Assembly: GCA_021203685.1 (NCBI GenBank)
Contig: JAJQAS010000225.1
Location: 1-9,935, forward strand
Length of the DNA: 9,935 bases
Source: Clostridiales bacterium
Lineage (GTDB): Bacteria; Bacillota; Clostridia; Oscillospirales; Oscillospiraceae
Direction: 5' to 3'
Positions within the stretch are counted from its first letter, which is position 1; every line of letters begins with the position of its first letter. A program made the translations under genes and the position numbers. Below the pieces are notes generated by a model. It did not search any database, had not been told where the DNA came from, and worked only from the letters and a program-made list of their open reading frames with translations. Shown here piece after piece: positions 1 through 4,788 of this stretch.

Positions 1-63
1 TCCCCCTTGCCTCCCCTGAAAGGGGAGGTGGCGCGGCGTAAGCCGCGACGGAGGGGTTTCTCA
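1..63 (+). repeat. Cruciform repeat, copy A
   Basis: First of four copies of a palindromic repeat. Arm 1 is CCTCCCCT (10-17) pairing with AGGGGAGG (21-28) around a GAA loop. Arm 2 is CGCGGC (32-37) pairing with GCCGCG (42-47) around GTAA. An outer stem joins about 3-8 to 51-56, so the whole folds as a three-way junction. The right flank GGTTTCTCAGC is shared with copy B. The copy lies just past the folE stop codon. There is no T run after it, so it does not look like an intrinsic terminator. The left end may be cut by the window edge. Confidence 0.8.
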
Positions 64-82
64 GCCGCAGTTATTGATGAGG

Positions 83-652
83 CTACCGCAAATACATCTG
101 CAAGCTGGCATCCTCTTTGAACCTTCCCCGCAGCTCCACGGAGAAGGTCTTGGCTCCGGGCTTTTTGATGCCTCGGGCGGTCATGCAGCTGTGGCACCCT
201 TCGATGAGCACCGCCACGTCCTCGCTGCCGGTGACTTCGGTGAGGATGTCCGCAATGTCCCGGCCAATGCGCTCCTGGAGCTGGAGCCGCCGCCCCACCA
301 TGTCGCAGATGCGGGCGATTTTCGAGAGGCCGATGACCTTCCCGCGGGGGAGATAGGCCACGGTGGCCTTCATGTCGTACATCAGCGCCATGTGGTGTTC
401 GCAGTAGGAGAAAAAGTCGATGTCCTTCATCACCACCATCTCCCGGCTGTCGGTTTCCTCGAAGCCCTCCTCGAAGGTCTTGCCGAACATCTGGGCGATG
501 TCGTGGTTGGAGTAGTTCATGCCGGCAAAGACTTCCTCGTACATCTTCGCAACCCGCCGGGGGGTCTCCCGCAGGCCCTCCCGCTCCGGATCGTCGCCCA
601 GGGCCTCCAAAATGCCCCGGATGTGGGTCTCGATCGCCTTTTTGTCGATCAT
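83..652 (-). CDS. folE: GTP cyclohydrolase I (FolE)
   Basis: Cytoplasmic enzyme that converts GTP to 7,8-dihydroneopterin triphosphate, the entry point for both folate and queuosine. The protein is 189 aa, the normal size for the short bacterial FolE type. Zinc ligands are visible in CEHH (C84, H87) and in GCHSCM (C156), with the catalytic histidine of the family at H154 and the conserved ARGIKKPG after it. The start is ATG at 652, three bases after the queE stop, with GAGGTG inside the end of queE as its Shine-Dalgarno, so translation is probably coupled. It is the last visible gene of the queD-queE-folE operon. That setting suggests it feeds queuosine rather than only folate synthesis, which is inference. 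Repeat copy A follows directly. Confidence 0.95.
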   Translation of the reverse strand: MIDKKAIETHIRGILEALGDDPEREGLRETPRRVAKMYEEVFAGMNYSNHDIAQMFGKTFEEGFEETDSREMVVMKDIDFFSYCEHHMALMYDMKATVAYLPRGKVIGLSKIARICDMVGRRLQLQERIGRDIADILTEVTGSEDVAVLIEGCHSCMTARGIKKPGAKTFSVELRGRFKEDASLQMYLR

Positions 653-655
653 CGG

Positions 656-1312
656 TCATACACCTCGCTTGTCGGGGTCCCAGATGAATTTGTGCATCTG
701 GAGCTGGATGCGCACCCCGTTCATTTGGTTTTCTATCATATAGTCCACCATCTCCGCCGGGTCAATGGCCCCAAACACGGGGCTGAGGTAGACGTGACAC
801 CGGCGGGTCAGGTCGTATTCCCGGATGACCGCCCCGGCCCGCGCTAAATCTTCCCGGCTGCCGCAGACAAATTTGACCGTGTCTCGCCCTTCCAGCAGGG
901 CGAAGTTCTCCGGCTTCATGGCCTGTTCCCAGCCGCTGGAGGGCAGCTTGTAGTCCATCGTAAAGACCGGGCGGTGTTCCCCGCAGAAGGGGGCCAGCAC
1001 CACCGCACCGTTGGTCTCGATTTCCACCCGCAGCGTCCTGTCCCGGAGCAGCAGCGCCAGCAGCGCCCCCATCTCCCGCTGGAGCAGAGGTTCGCCCCCG
1101 GTGAGGGTCACGTTGGTCACGCCGGTGGCGCGAATATAGGCGTCGATCTCCGCCGGGGACTGCTCCTCATAAGGGCAGTTCAGCTCGTTGGCCCATTGGG
1201 TGTCGCAGTAGCTGCACCGCAGGTTGCACCCCTGGAACCGGACAAACACCGCCAGCTCGCCGGCCCGGGGACCTTCGCCGTTGATGCTGATGAATTTTTC
1301 CACAACCTTCAT
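656..1312 (-). CDS. queE: 7-carboxy-7-deazaguanine synthase (QueE), radical SAM
   Basis: Radical SAM enzyme that contracts 6-carboxytetrahydropterin to 7-carboxy-7-deazaguanine (CDG), the third step of the preQ0/preQ1 pathway. The protein is 218 aa. The 4Fe-4S motif CNLRCSYC places cysteines at 29, 33 and 36, spaced CxxxCxxC. The SAM-binding GGEP follows at 72-75 in TLTGGEP. The N-terminal region, with FISINGEGPRAG, matches the start of the QueE family. The ATG at 1312 lies three bases after the queD stop and uses a GAGGGT Shine-Dalgarno made from the last queD codons. A second radical SAM enzyme of a different family (scfB) is encoded elsewhere in the window and should not be confused with this one. 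Confidence 0.95.
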   Translation of the reverse strand: MKVVEKFISINGEGPRAGELAVFVRFQGCNLRCSYCDTQWANELNCPYEEQSPAEIDAYIRATGVTNVTLTGGEPLLQREMGALLALLLRDRTLRVEIETNGAVVLAPFCGEHRPVFTMDYKLPSSGWEQAMKPENFALLEGRDTVKFVCGSREDLARAGAVIREYDLTRRCHVYLSPVFGAIDPAEMVDYMIENQMNGVRIQLQMHKFIWDPDKRGV

Positions 1313-1315
1313 CGT

Positions 1316-1735
1316 TTAACCCTCATAGGCGGCGCAGTTGTTGGGGGTCTCGTAGACCTCCACCCGGTGGACCGCGTAGCCCCGCTGCTGGATGGCCTGA
1401 TAAAAGTACCGGGCGAACTCCTCCGCCGTGGGCCGGAAGGGGACGGGCACCATGCGGAACCCCTCCTCTTTCAGGGCGGCCAGGGTGGTGGGGCGGAGGG
1501 AACCAGTCTCGTAAATCAGGCTGTGGTCCAGGGTGTCACAGAGGTCTTTCAGCAGCTCTTTCAGCTCCCCGAAGTCCACCAGCATCCCCCTGGTCTGCCG
1601 CTCTGCGTCCAGAGTCTCCCCCTGAATCTCCGCCACAACCCGCCAGCGGTGGCCGTGGAGGTTGCGGCACTTTCCCTGGTAGTCCTTGAGGAAGTGGGCG
1701 GCGTCAAAGCTCTGCTCGGTTTTTAAGTAGTACAT
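1316..1735 (-). CDS. queD: 6-carboxytetrahydropterin synthase (QueD)
   Basis: Converts dihydroneopterin triphosphate to 6-carboxy-5,6,7,8-tetrahydropterin, linking FolE to QueE. The protein is 139 aa from the ATG at 1735. The zinc histidines are H14 (AAHF), H27 and H29 (HGH). The catalytic cysteine is C23 in GKCRNLHGH. The conserved LDHS (D70, H71) and the ET of VYETPNN (E129) are also present. The frame stays open to 1762, but the start at 1735 has a GGGAG Shine-Dalgarno about 12 bases upstream and the family N-terminus. An earlier start would begin just below the leader terminator, without support. It is the first gene of the operon, under the promoter at 1892-1920 and behind a terminator at 1761-1790, so it is probably regulated by attenuation. 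Confidence 0.94.
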   Translation of the reverse strand: MYYLKTEQSFDAAHFLKDYQGKCRNLHGHRWRVVAEIQGETLDAERQTRGMLVDFGELKELLKDLCDTLDHSLIYETGSLRPTTLAALKEEGFRMVPVPFRPTAEEFARYFYQAIQQRGYAVHRVEVYETPNNCAAYEG

Positions 1736-1760
1736 AAACAATCGTTCTCCCGGAGATGGC

Positions 1761-1790
1761 AAAAAAGAAGCTCCGCGCCATGCGCAGAGC
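1761..1790 (-). terminator. Intrinsic terminator in the queD leader (attenuator)
   Basis: Read on the minus strand, GCTCTGCGC and GCGCGGAGC form a 9-bp stem (one T-G pair) around an ATG triloop, followed by TTCTTTTTT. It lies downstream of the promoter and about 25 bases before the queD start, so it ends transcription before the operon unless it is disrupted. CTCCGC upstream in the leader (plus-strand 1813-1818) is a perfect 6-base complement of GCGGAG in the 3' arm and could form the antiterminator. The stem and T run are visible; the switching is inferred. Confidence 0.7.
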
Positions 1791-1827
1791 CATTTTCCCC
1801 CATAACAACAATGCGGAGGAAAGACAG

Positions 1828-1870
1828 CCCTGGTTTTGTTTTACGACAGGATGGTGCAAACGAACTGTCG
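1828..1870 (-). promoter_or_regulatory. Candidate preQ1 riboswitch (class I-like)
   Basis: On the minus strand, CGACAG (1870-1865) pairs perfectly with CTGTCG (1849-1844) around a 15-nt loop containing TTC-N4-GCACC. An A-rich tail with AAAACAAAACC follows. GTTT in the loop (1861-1858) can pair with AAAC in the tail (1836-1833) as an H-type pseudoknot. The order of stem, TTC-N4-x-CACC loop, A-rich tail and short loop-tail pairing is that of preQ1-I aptamers, which control queuosine genes. The loop is a few bases longer than usual. The position between promoter and attenuator of a preQ1 operon supports the call. Another regulatory stem-loop is possible. Confidence 0.45.
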
Positions 1871-1891
1871 CAGGCGGTGGCCCGTGGGTAG

Positions 1892-1920
1892 AGTATAACA
1901 CGATGAAAGGAGGAATGCAA
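1892..1920 (-). promoter_or_regulatory. Sigma-A promoter of queD-queE-folE
   Basis: On the minus strand, TTGCAT (-35, 1920-1915) and TATACT (-10, 1897-1892) are separated by exactly 17 nt. The predicted start near 1885 gives a leader of about 150 nt, long enough for the aptamer-like stem-loop and terminator that follow. Confidence 0.8.
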
Positions 1921-1930
1921 ACCCTTTCTT

Positions 1931-1970
1931 TTCAATTAGCAATTCAATTAGCAATTTACAATGTGCAATG
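1931..1970. repeat. 12-mer direct repeat with degenerate 7-mer pattern
   Basis: TTCAATTAGCAA occurs twice back to back (1931-1942 and 1943-1954). Related units with a CAA every seven bases follow (TTTACAA, TGTGCAA). The AT-rich run stands out from the GC-rich surroundings. It resembles the 7-mer arrays at 6148-6175 and 6510-6537 in character but not in exact sequence. It produces spurious reading frames on both strands. Confidence 0.6.
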
Positions 1971-2031
1971 ATGGGTGTTCCTCTGAATGAACCTTGTTGA
2001 TGATTCCAGCCGACCCCCTCTGCTGCGCCAC

Positions 2032-2118
2032 GGAAATCAAGTGCTTTTTCGCTTGTACGCAGTTCAAATGGCTTTGAAGATTCGGAAACACGGCATCTGA
2101 TGGGCAAACTTGATTTCC
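2032..2118. repeat. 87-base dyad upstream of tgt
   Basis: GGAAATCAAGT (2032-2042) is a perfect 11-base inverted match to ACTTGATTTCC (2108-2118). Between them TTCAAA-TGGC-TTTGAA (2063-2078) forms a 6-bp hairpin with a tetraloop. It ends about 20 bases before the tgt -35 box. Function unknown; it could be a decayed repeat element, a protein-binding site or a small structured RNA. Confidence 0.45.
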
Positions 2119-2139
2119 ATGGCCCCATCAAACGCGCCC

Positions 2140-2168
2140 TTGACAATCCTTTTCCACACCCCTAAAAT
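2140..2168 (+). promoter_or_regulatory. Sigma-A promoter of tgt
   Basis: TTGACA (2140-2145), a 17-nt spacer and TAAAAT (2163-2168). The start should fall near 2175, leaving a leader of under 40 nt before the TTG start. That is too short for an aptamer plus expression platform, so tgt appears to lack the attenuation seen on the queD side. Confidence 0.85.
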
Positions 2169-2211
2169 AGACTGGTGCGAATCAATTCCAATGAACAAAG
2201 GAGGGACGCCG

Positions 2212-3351
2212 TTGTTTCAAGTGACCAAGCGCGAGGGCAAGGCCCGCCGGGGGGTGTTCACCTGCGCCCACGGCACGGTGCAGACCCCTGTCTTTATGAA
2301 CGTAGGCACCCAGGCCGCCATCAAGGGGGGGCTTTCCGCCAGAGATTTGAAGGAGATCGGGTGCCAGATCGAGCTTTCCAACACCTACCACCTCCACGTC
2401 CGCCCCGGCGACGATGTGGTGCGGCAACTGGGGGGCCTGCACCGGATGATGCACTGGGACGGCCCGATTTTGACCGACAGCGGCGGCTTTCAGGTGTTTT
2501 CCCTGGCGAAGCTGCGGGATATCAAGGAGCCGGGCGTCACCTTCCACAGCCATGTGGACGGGCGAAAAATTTTCATGGGGCCGGAGGAGTCCATGCGCAT
2601 CCAGTCCAACCTGGGCAGCGACATCGCCATGGCCTTCGACGAGTGCGTGGAGAACCCTTCCACCCACGACTATGTGGAGCAGTCCTGCCGCCGGACCCAG
2701 CGCTGGCTGGAGCGGTGCGTGGCGGAGCACCAGCGGCTGAACGCGCTGCCCGACTGCGTCAACCCGGAGCAGATGCTCTTCGCCATCAACCAGGGGGGCA
2801 TTTACCCCGACCTGCGCATTTGGCACGCCGACCAGATCTCCGCCATGCCGGAAGGCTCCTATGACGGAGTGGCCATCGGCGGCTTGGCGGTGGGGGAGAG
2901 CACCCAGACCATGCACGACATCATCGACGCGGTGGAACCCCACCTGCCTGCCGACAAGCCCCGCTATCTCATGGGGGTGGGGACCCCCTGGAACATCATC
3001 GAGGGGGTTTACCGGGGGGTGGACTTCTTCGACTGCGTGATGCCCGCCCGCAACGCCCGCCACGGCAAGCTCTACACCTGGGAGGGCACCATCAACATCA
3101 AAAACGAGAAGTATAAACTGGACACCCGGCCCATCGACCCGGGCTGCCAGTGCCCTGTCTGCCGCAGTTACTCCCGGGCCTATCTGCGCCACCTGGTCAA
3201 GGCGGAGGAGATGCTGGCCATGCGTCTGGCGGTTATTCACAACCTCTGGTTTTACAACGAACTGATGGCCCGCATCCGTCAGGCCCTGGACGAGGGCCGC
3301 TTTGAAGCCTTCCGGGCGGAGACCGTCGAAAAATTGCAGCGGCGGCTGTGA
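2212..3351 (+). CDS. tgt: tRNA-guanine transglycosylase (Tgt)
   Basis: Exchanges guanine-34 for preQ1 in the anticodon of tRNAs for Asp, Asn, His and Tyr, the step that puts the queuosine precursor into tRNA. From the TTG at 2212 the protein is 379 aa, matching bacterial Tgt (about 370-385). Visible are the base-pocket DSGGFQ (D89), GGLAVGES, the nucleophile in DCVMPARNARHG (D274), and the zinc site CQCPVC...H with C312, C314, C317 and H343. The TTG is chosen because AAAGGAGG at 2197-2204 sits 7 bases upstream. An upstream in-frame ATG at 2191 lies before that Shine-Dalgarno and would add residues foreign to the family. The gene is divergent from queD, with its own promoter, and a terminator overlaps its stop codon. 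Confidence 0.97.
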   Translation: MFQVTKREGKARRGVFTCAHGTVQTPVFMNVGTQAAIKGGLSARDLKEIGCQIELSNTYHLHVRPGDDVVRQLGGLHRMMHWDGPILTDSGGFQVFSLAKLRDIKEPGVTFHSHVDGRKIFMGPEESMRIQSNLGSDIAMAFDECVENPSTHDYVEQSCRRTQRWLERCVAEHQRLNALPDCVNPEQMLFAINQGGIYPDLRIWHADQISAMPEGSYDGVAIGGLAVGESTQTMHDIIDAVEPHLPADKPRYLMGVGTPWNIIEGVYRGVDFFDCVMPARNARHGKLYTWEGTINIKNEKYKLDTRPIDPGCQCPVCRSYSRAYLRHLVKAEEMLAMRLAVIHNLWFYNELMARIRQALDEGRFEAFRAETVEKLQRRL

Positions 3352-3358
3352 TTTTTTC
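3329..3358 (+). terminator. Terminator overlapping the tgt stop codon
   Basis: AAAAATTGCAGC (3329-3340) and GCTGTGATTTTT (3345-3356) pair along 12 positions with two wobbles around a GGCG loop, ending in a run of six T. The stem includes the last tgt codons and the TGA. An A run and T run in an otherwise GC-rich gene end suggest selection for termination. The A-T base means it may work in both directions. It separates tgt from the yajC promoter. Confidence 0.55.
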
Positions 3359-3368
3359 GGAAAACCCC

Positions 3369-3397
3369 TTGCCATTGGTGGTGGGAACCGGTATAAT
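3369..3397 (+). promoter_or_regulatory. Sigma-A promoter of yajC
   Basis: TTGCCA (3369-3374), 17 nt, then a perfect TATAAT (3392-3397). The leader from about 3404 contains GGAAC-CT-GTTCC, a small hairpin, before the Shine-Dalgarno GGAGGT at 3444-3449. Confidence 0.85.
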
Positions 3398-3456
3398 AAT
3401 ACCACTATGCCGAGTCGGAGGAACCTGTTCCGGCTGAATTAACGGAGGTAATTACT

Positions 3457-3777
3457 TTGGAAACCATGTATTCAATCGTTATGATCGTCGTGATGATCGC
3501 GATCTTCTATTTCCTGCTCATCCGCCCGGAGAACAAGCGGAAAAAGCAGGCCAACGAAATGCGCAACAACCTGGCCGTGGGTGACGAGATCACCACCATC
3601 GGCGGCATCGTTGCCACCATCTGCGCTGTCAAGGAAAACAGCATCGTGGTGGAGACCGGCGCCGACCGGGTCCGCATGGAGCTGATGAAGTGGGCGGTCT
3701 CCTCCAAGGGCGTCCAGACCACTGAGGACGGCAAGGGCGACAACACTGCCGACGACAAGAAGTCCAAAAAGAAGTAA
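3457..3777 (+). CDS. yajC: Preprotein translocase subunit YajC
   Basis: Small single-pass membrane protein that joins SecDF at the SecYEG translocon. The protein is 106 aa from the TTG at 3457, chosen because GGAGGT at 3444-3449 is 7 bases upstream. The ATG at 3466 would be 16 bases away. Residues about 5-22 form one hydrophobic transmembrane helix, followed by the family signature FLLIRPENKRKKQ. A soluble domain has the YajC pattern VGDEITTIGGIVATI, and the tail is charged and lysine-rich (DDKKSKKK). Its place after tgt is the classic bacterial order, but secD and secF, which often follow, are absent here. It has its own promoter and a strong terminator candidate, so it may be monocistronic. 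Confidence 0.95.
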   Translation: METMYSIVMIVVMIAIFYFLLIRPENKRKKQANEMRNNLAVGDEITTIGGIVATICAVKENSIVVETGADRVRMELMKWAVSSKGVQTTEDGKGDNTADDKKSKKK

Positions 3778-3804
3778 GCCGTTTCCGGCTTGCGGCCCTG
3801 CGCC

Positions 3805-3833
3805 GCATAAATTCCCCCTCCCGCGCATACATT
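3805..3833 (+). promoter_or_regulatory. Sigma-E-like sporulation promoter for the TIGR04086 gene
   Basis: GCATAAAT (3805-3812) fits the mother-cell sigma-E -35 pattern (GnATAnnT). CATACATT (3826-3833) fits the -10 (CATACAnT), with a 13-nt spacer. The -10 lies in the loop region of the hairpin at 3816-3856. The same layout and spacer recur before the spoIIM-like gene. The pattern is visible; sigma-E use is inferred from B. subtilis consensus knowledge. Confidence 0.5.
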
Positions 3834-3864
3834 CGGACAGAATGGCGACGGGAGGGTGTTTTTT
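3816..3864 (+). terminator. Terminator-like hairpin after yajC, overlapping the next gene's ribosome binding site
   Basis: CCCTCCCG (3816-3823) pairs with CGGGAGGG (3849-3856). Inner CATTC/GAATG and CGC/GCG pairs extend the stem, and TGTTTTTT follows. It should end yajC transcripts. The 3' arm holds GGGAGGG, the Shine-Dalgarno of the gene starting at 3865, so a yajC read-through transcript would hide that site, while a transcript from the 3805-3833 promoter would lack the 5' arm. Confidence 0.7.
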
Positions 3865-4250
3865 ATGGCGCAGAGGAAAAAGGAACCGGCTCTCAGCCCG
3901 GCGGCGGCGGGGGCCACTGTTTTGACCGGCGGACTGCTGGCCTTCGGGGTCTGCCTGGCGGTGCTGGCCGGGGCCGCGGGACTGATGGCGGTGGGCAAGC
4001 TGGGCGAGGGGGCCACGTTCCGAGCCTGCTGCCTGGGGGCGGCGCTGGGCGGCTTCGTTGGGGGCCTGTACGCGGCGCTTTGCTGCAAGAGCCGCCTGCT
4101 GCCGGTGGCGCTGGCGGCGGCGGGGGTGAGCTTCCTGCTATGGCTGCGGTGTACGGCTCTGTCTCCCCCGGCAGCGCGGGGGCGTTGCTGGCGGCCGCCC
4201 TGGCGGGCGGCGGCGCGGCGGGGATTCTCGCGCCCCGGCGAAAAAGGTAA
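3865..4250 (+). pseudogene. TIGR04086/YrzE-type four-helix membrane protein, frameshifted
   Basis: Small integral membrane protein of unknown function. In B. subtilis a TIGR04086 member (yrzE) likewise follows tgt-yajC (from memory). Reading from ATG 3865 gives two clear helices (about residues 16-35 and 50-70) and the start of a third. After about position 4140 the frame turns arginine- and proline-rich. The other frame, open from 4140, continues with AVYGSVSPGSAG, a fourth helix LLAAALAGGGAAGILA and a basic end RRKR, stopping at TAA 4248-4250. Joining the two with one added base gives a 128-aa four-helix protein, typical for the family. A missing G in the run at 4122-4126 or a base near 4140 would explain it. 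The cause could be mutation or assembly error; I see no canonical slippery site. Confidence 0.7.
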
Positions 4251-4259
4251 AAAAGCGGA

Positions 4260-4288
4260 TTGCATTTCCCCTTCCGCCGTGGTATAAT
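4260..4288 (+). promoter_or_regulatory. Sigma-A promoter of scfA
   Basis: TTGCAT (4260-4265), 17 nt, and a perfect TATAAT (4283-4288). Predicted start near 4295, so the leader is about 30 nt and carries the AAGGAGGAG Shine-Dalgarno. The consensus boxes suggest strong constitutive expression. Confidence 0.85.
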
Positions 4289-4323
4289 GCGTTTAAGCCT
4301 AAAAACGTAAGGAGGAGAGTTCC

Positions 4324-4467
4324 TTGAAGCATGTAAAAACCCTCAGCGGCGCGACCCTGAAGCGCAGCGCGGCCCACGGCGGCTGCGGCGAATGCCAGAC
4401 CTCTTGCCAGTCCGCCTGCAAGACTTCCTGCACTGTGGCCAACCAGAAGTGCGAGCAGAGCAAGTAA
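4324..4467 (+). CDS. scfA: SCIFF six-cysteine peptide precursor
   Basis: Ribosomal peptide precursor of the SCIFF family (six cysteines in forty-five residues), nearly universal in Clostridia and of unknown end function. The product is 47 aa, too short for most gene callers. It opens with the family start KHVKTLSG. Six cysteines at 21, 24, 28, 32, 36 and 43 lie in GCGECQTSCQSACKTSC and QKC. The conserved KTSCTVANQ includes Thr37, matching the Cys32-Thr37 thioether reported for the homologue CteA (from memory). The TTG at 4324 is 8 bases after GGAGG (4311-4315) and gives the canonical N-terminus, so it is preferred. A strong promoter precedes it and a terminator follows, so the precursor is probably made in excess over the maturase scfB. 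Confidence 0.95.
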   Translation: MKHVKTLSGATLKRSAAHGGCGECQTSCQSACKTSCTVANQKCEQSK

Positions 4468-4488
4468 GTCGTAAACCCGAAACCCGCG

Positions 4489-4525
4489 AAAGGGCTTCCT
4501 GCCAGAAGCAGGGAGCCTTTCTTTT
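4489..4525 (+). terminator. Terminator after scfA
   Basis: AAAGG-G-CTTCCTGC (4489-4502) pairs with GCAGGGAGCCTTT (4508-4520): 13 bp with one bulged G and one wobble, then TTTCTTTT. It lies 22 bases after the scfA stop and before scfB, so partial read-through would set the precursor-to-maturase ratio. Confidence 0.8.
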
Positions 4526-4587
4526 GGTGATACGCCAGTGATAGTTGAAGTTTTAGCCTGGTTTTTCTTTGCATCAGCCTTGCTGAG

Positions 4588-4650
4588 AAACCCCTCCGCC
4601 ACCGCCTTAAGGCGGCGGCCCTCCTCCCCTTTCAGGGGAGGCAAGAGGGG
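4588..4650 (-). repeat. Cruciform repeat, copy B
   Basis: Inverted relative to copy A. CCCCTC (4591-4596) and GAGGGG (4645-4650) form the outer stem. Arm 1 is CCTCCCCT-TTC-AGGGGAGG. In the repeat's forward sense (minus strand), arm 2 is GCCGCCGCCT-TA-AGGCGGTGGC. On the minus strand its one imperfect pair is a G-T wobble, but on the plus strand an A-C mismatch, hinting that the minus-strand sense is the functional one if it is an RNA. Flank GTTTCTCAGC is shared with copy A. Confidence 0.85.
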
Positions 4651-4788
4651 GTGGTGCTTGCTGTTTAGTCATCGTTTTATGCAACGGGTGGGGAATTTTT
4701 AGTAGAGAAAGCCCTTTCCAACCGCCTAAAAAATGGGGCTGGTTCAAAGAAATACCCCAAATCCGAGAAACAAGAGAGGAAACGACCT

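Larger units (their letters stand above)
1736..2211. other. Divergent intergenic region between queD and tgt
   Basis: This 476-base gap separates the two halves of the queuosine genes. From left to right it holds the queD leader with its terminator and candidate aptamer (1761-1885), the queD promoter (1892-1920), a 12-mer direct repeat (1931-1954), an 87-base dyad (2032-2118), and the tgt promoter and ribosome binding site (2140-2204). I see no convincing protein gene. The open frames across it are low-complexity and lack ribosome binding sites. Confidence 0.75.
4468..4788. other. Intergenic region between scfA and scfB
   Basis: This 321-base gap holds the scfA terminator (4489-4525), cruciform repeat copy B (4588-4650) and about 135 bases without a clear promoter. 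The scfB ribosome binding site AGAGG lies at 4775-4779. I found no convincing -35/-10 pair, so scfB may depend on read-through from scfA or on a weak unseen promoter. Confidence 0.6.

Noticed and set aside
10..28. CCTCCCCT/AGGGGAGG hairpins of the repeats as intrinsic terminators
   Set aside because: None of the four copies is followed by a T run in either direction.
1841..2146. Open frame of 101 codons on the minus strand in the queD-tgt gap
   Set aside because: It crosses the queD promoter and the AT-rich 12-mer repeat, has no ribosome binding site and shows no family character. Its hydrophobic part comes from the repeat.
2169..2211. A preQ1 riboswitch before tgt
   Set aside because: The leader after the promoter is under 40 nt and shows no suitable stem, A-rich tail or expression platform.
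2182..3405. Long open frame antisense to tgt
   Set aside because: It is a GC-rich shadow of the strongly recognised tgt gene; similar shadows lie opposite folE, scfB and glmM.
4651..4788. A promoter for scfB
   Set aside because: TAAAAA-like -10 candidates exist, but none has a plausible -35 at 16-18 nt.
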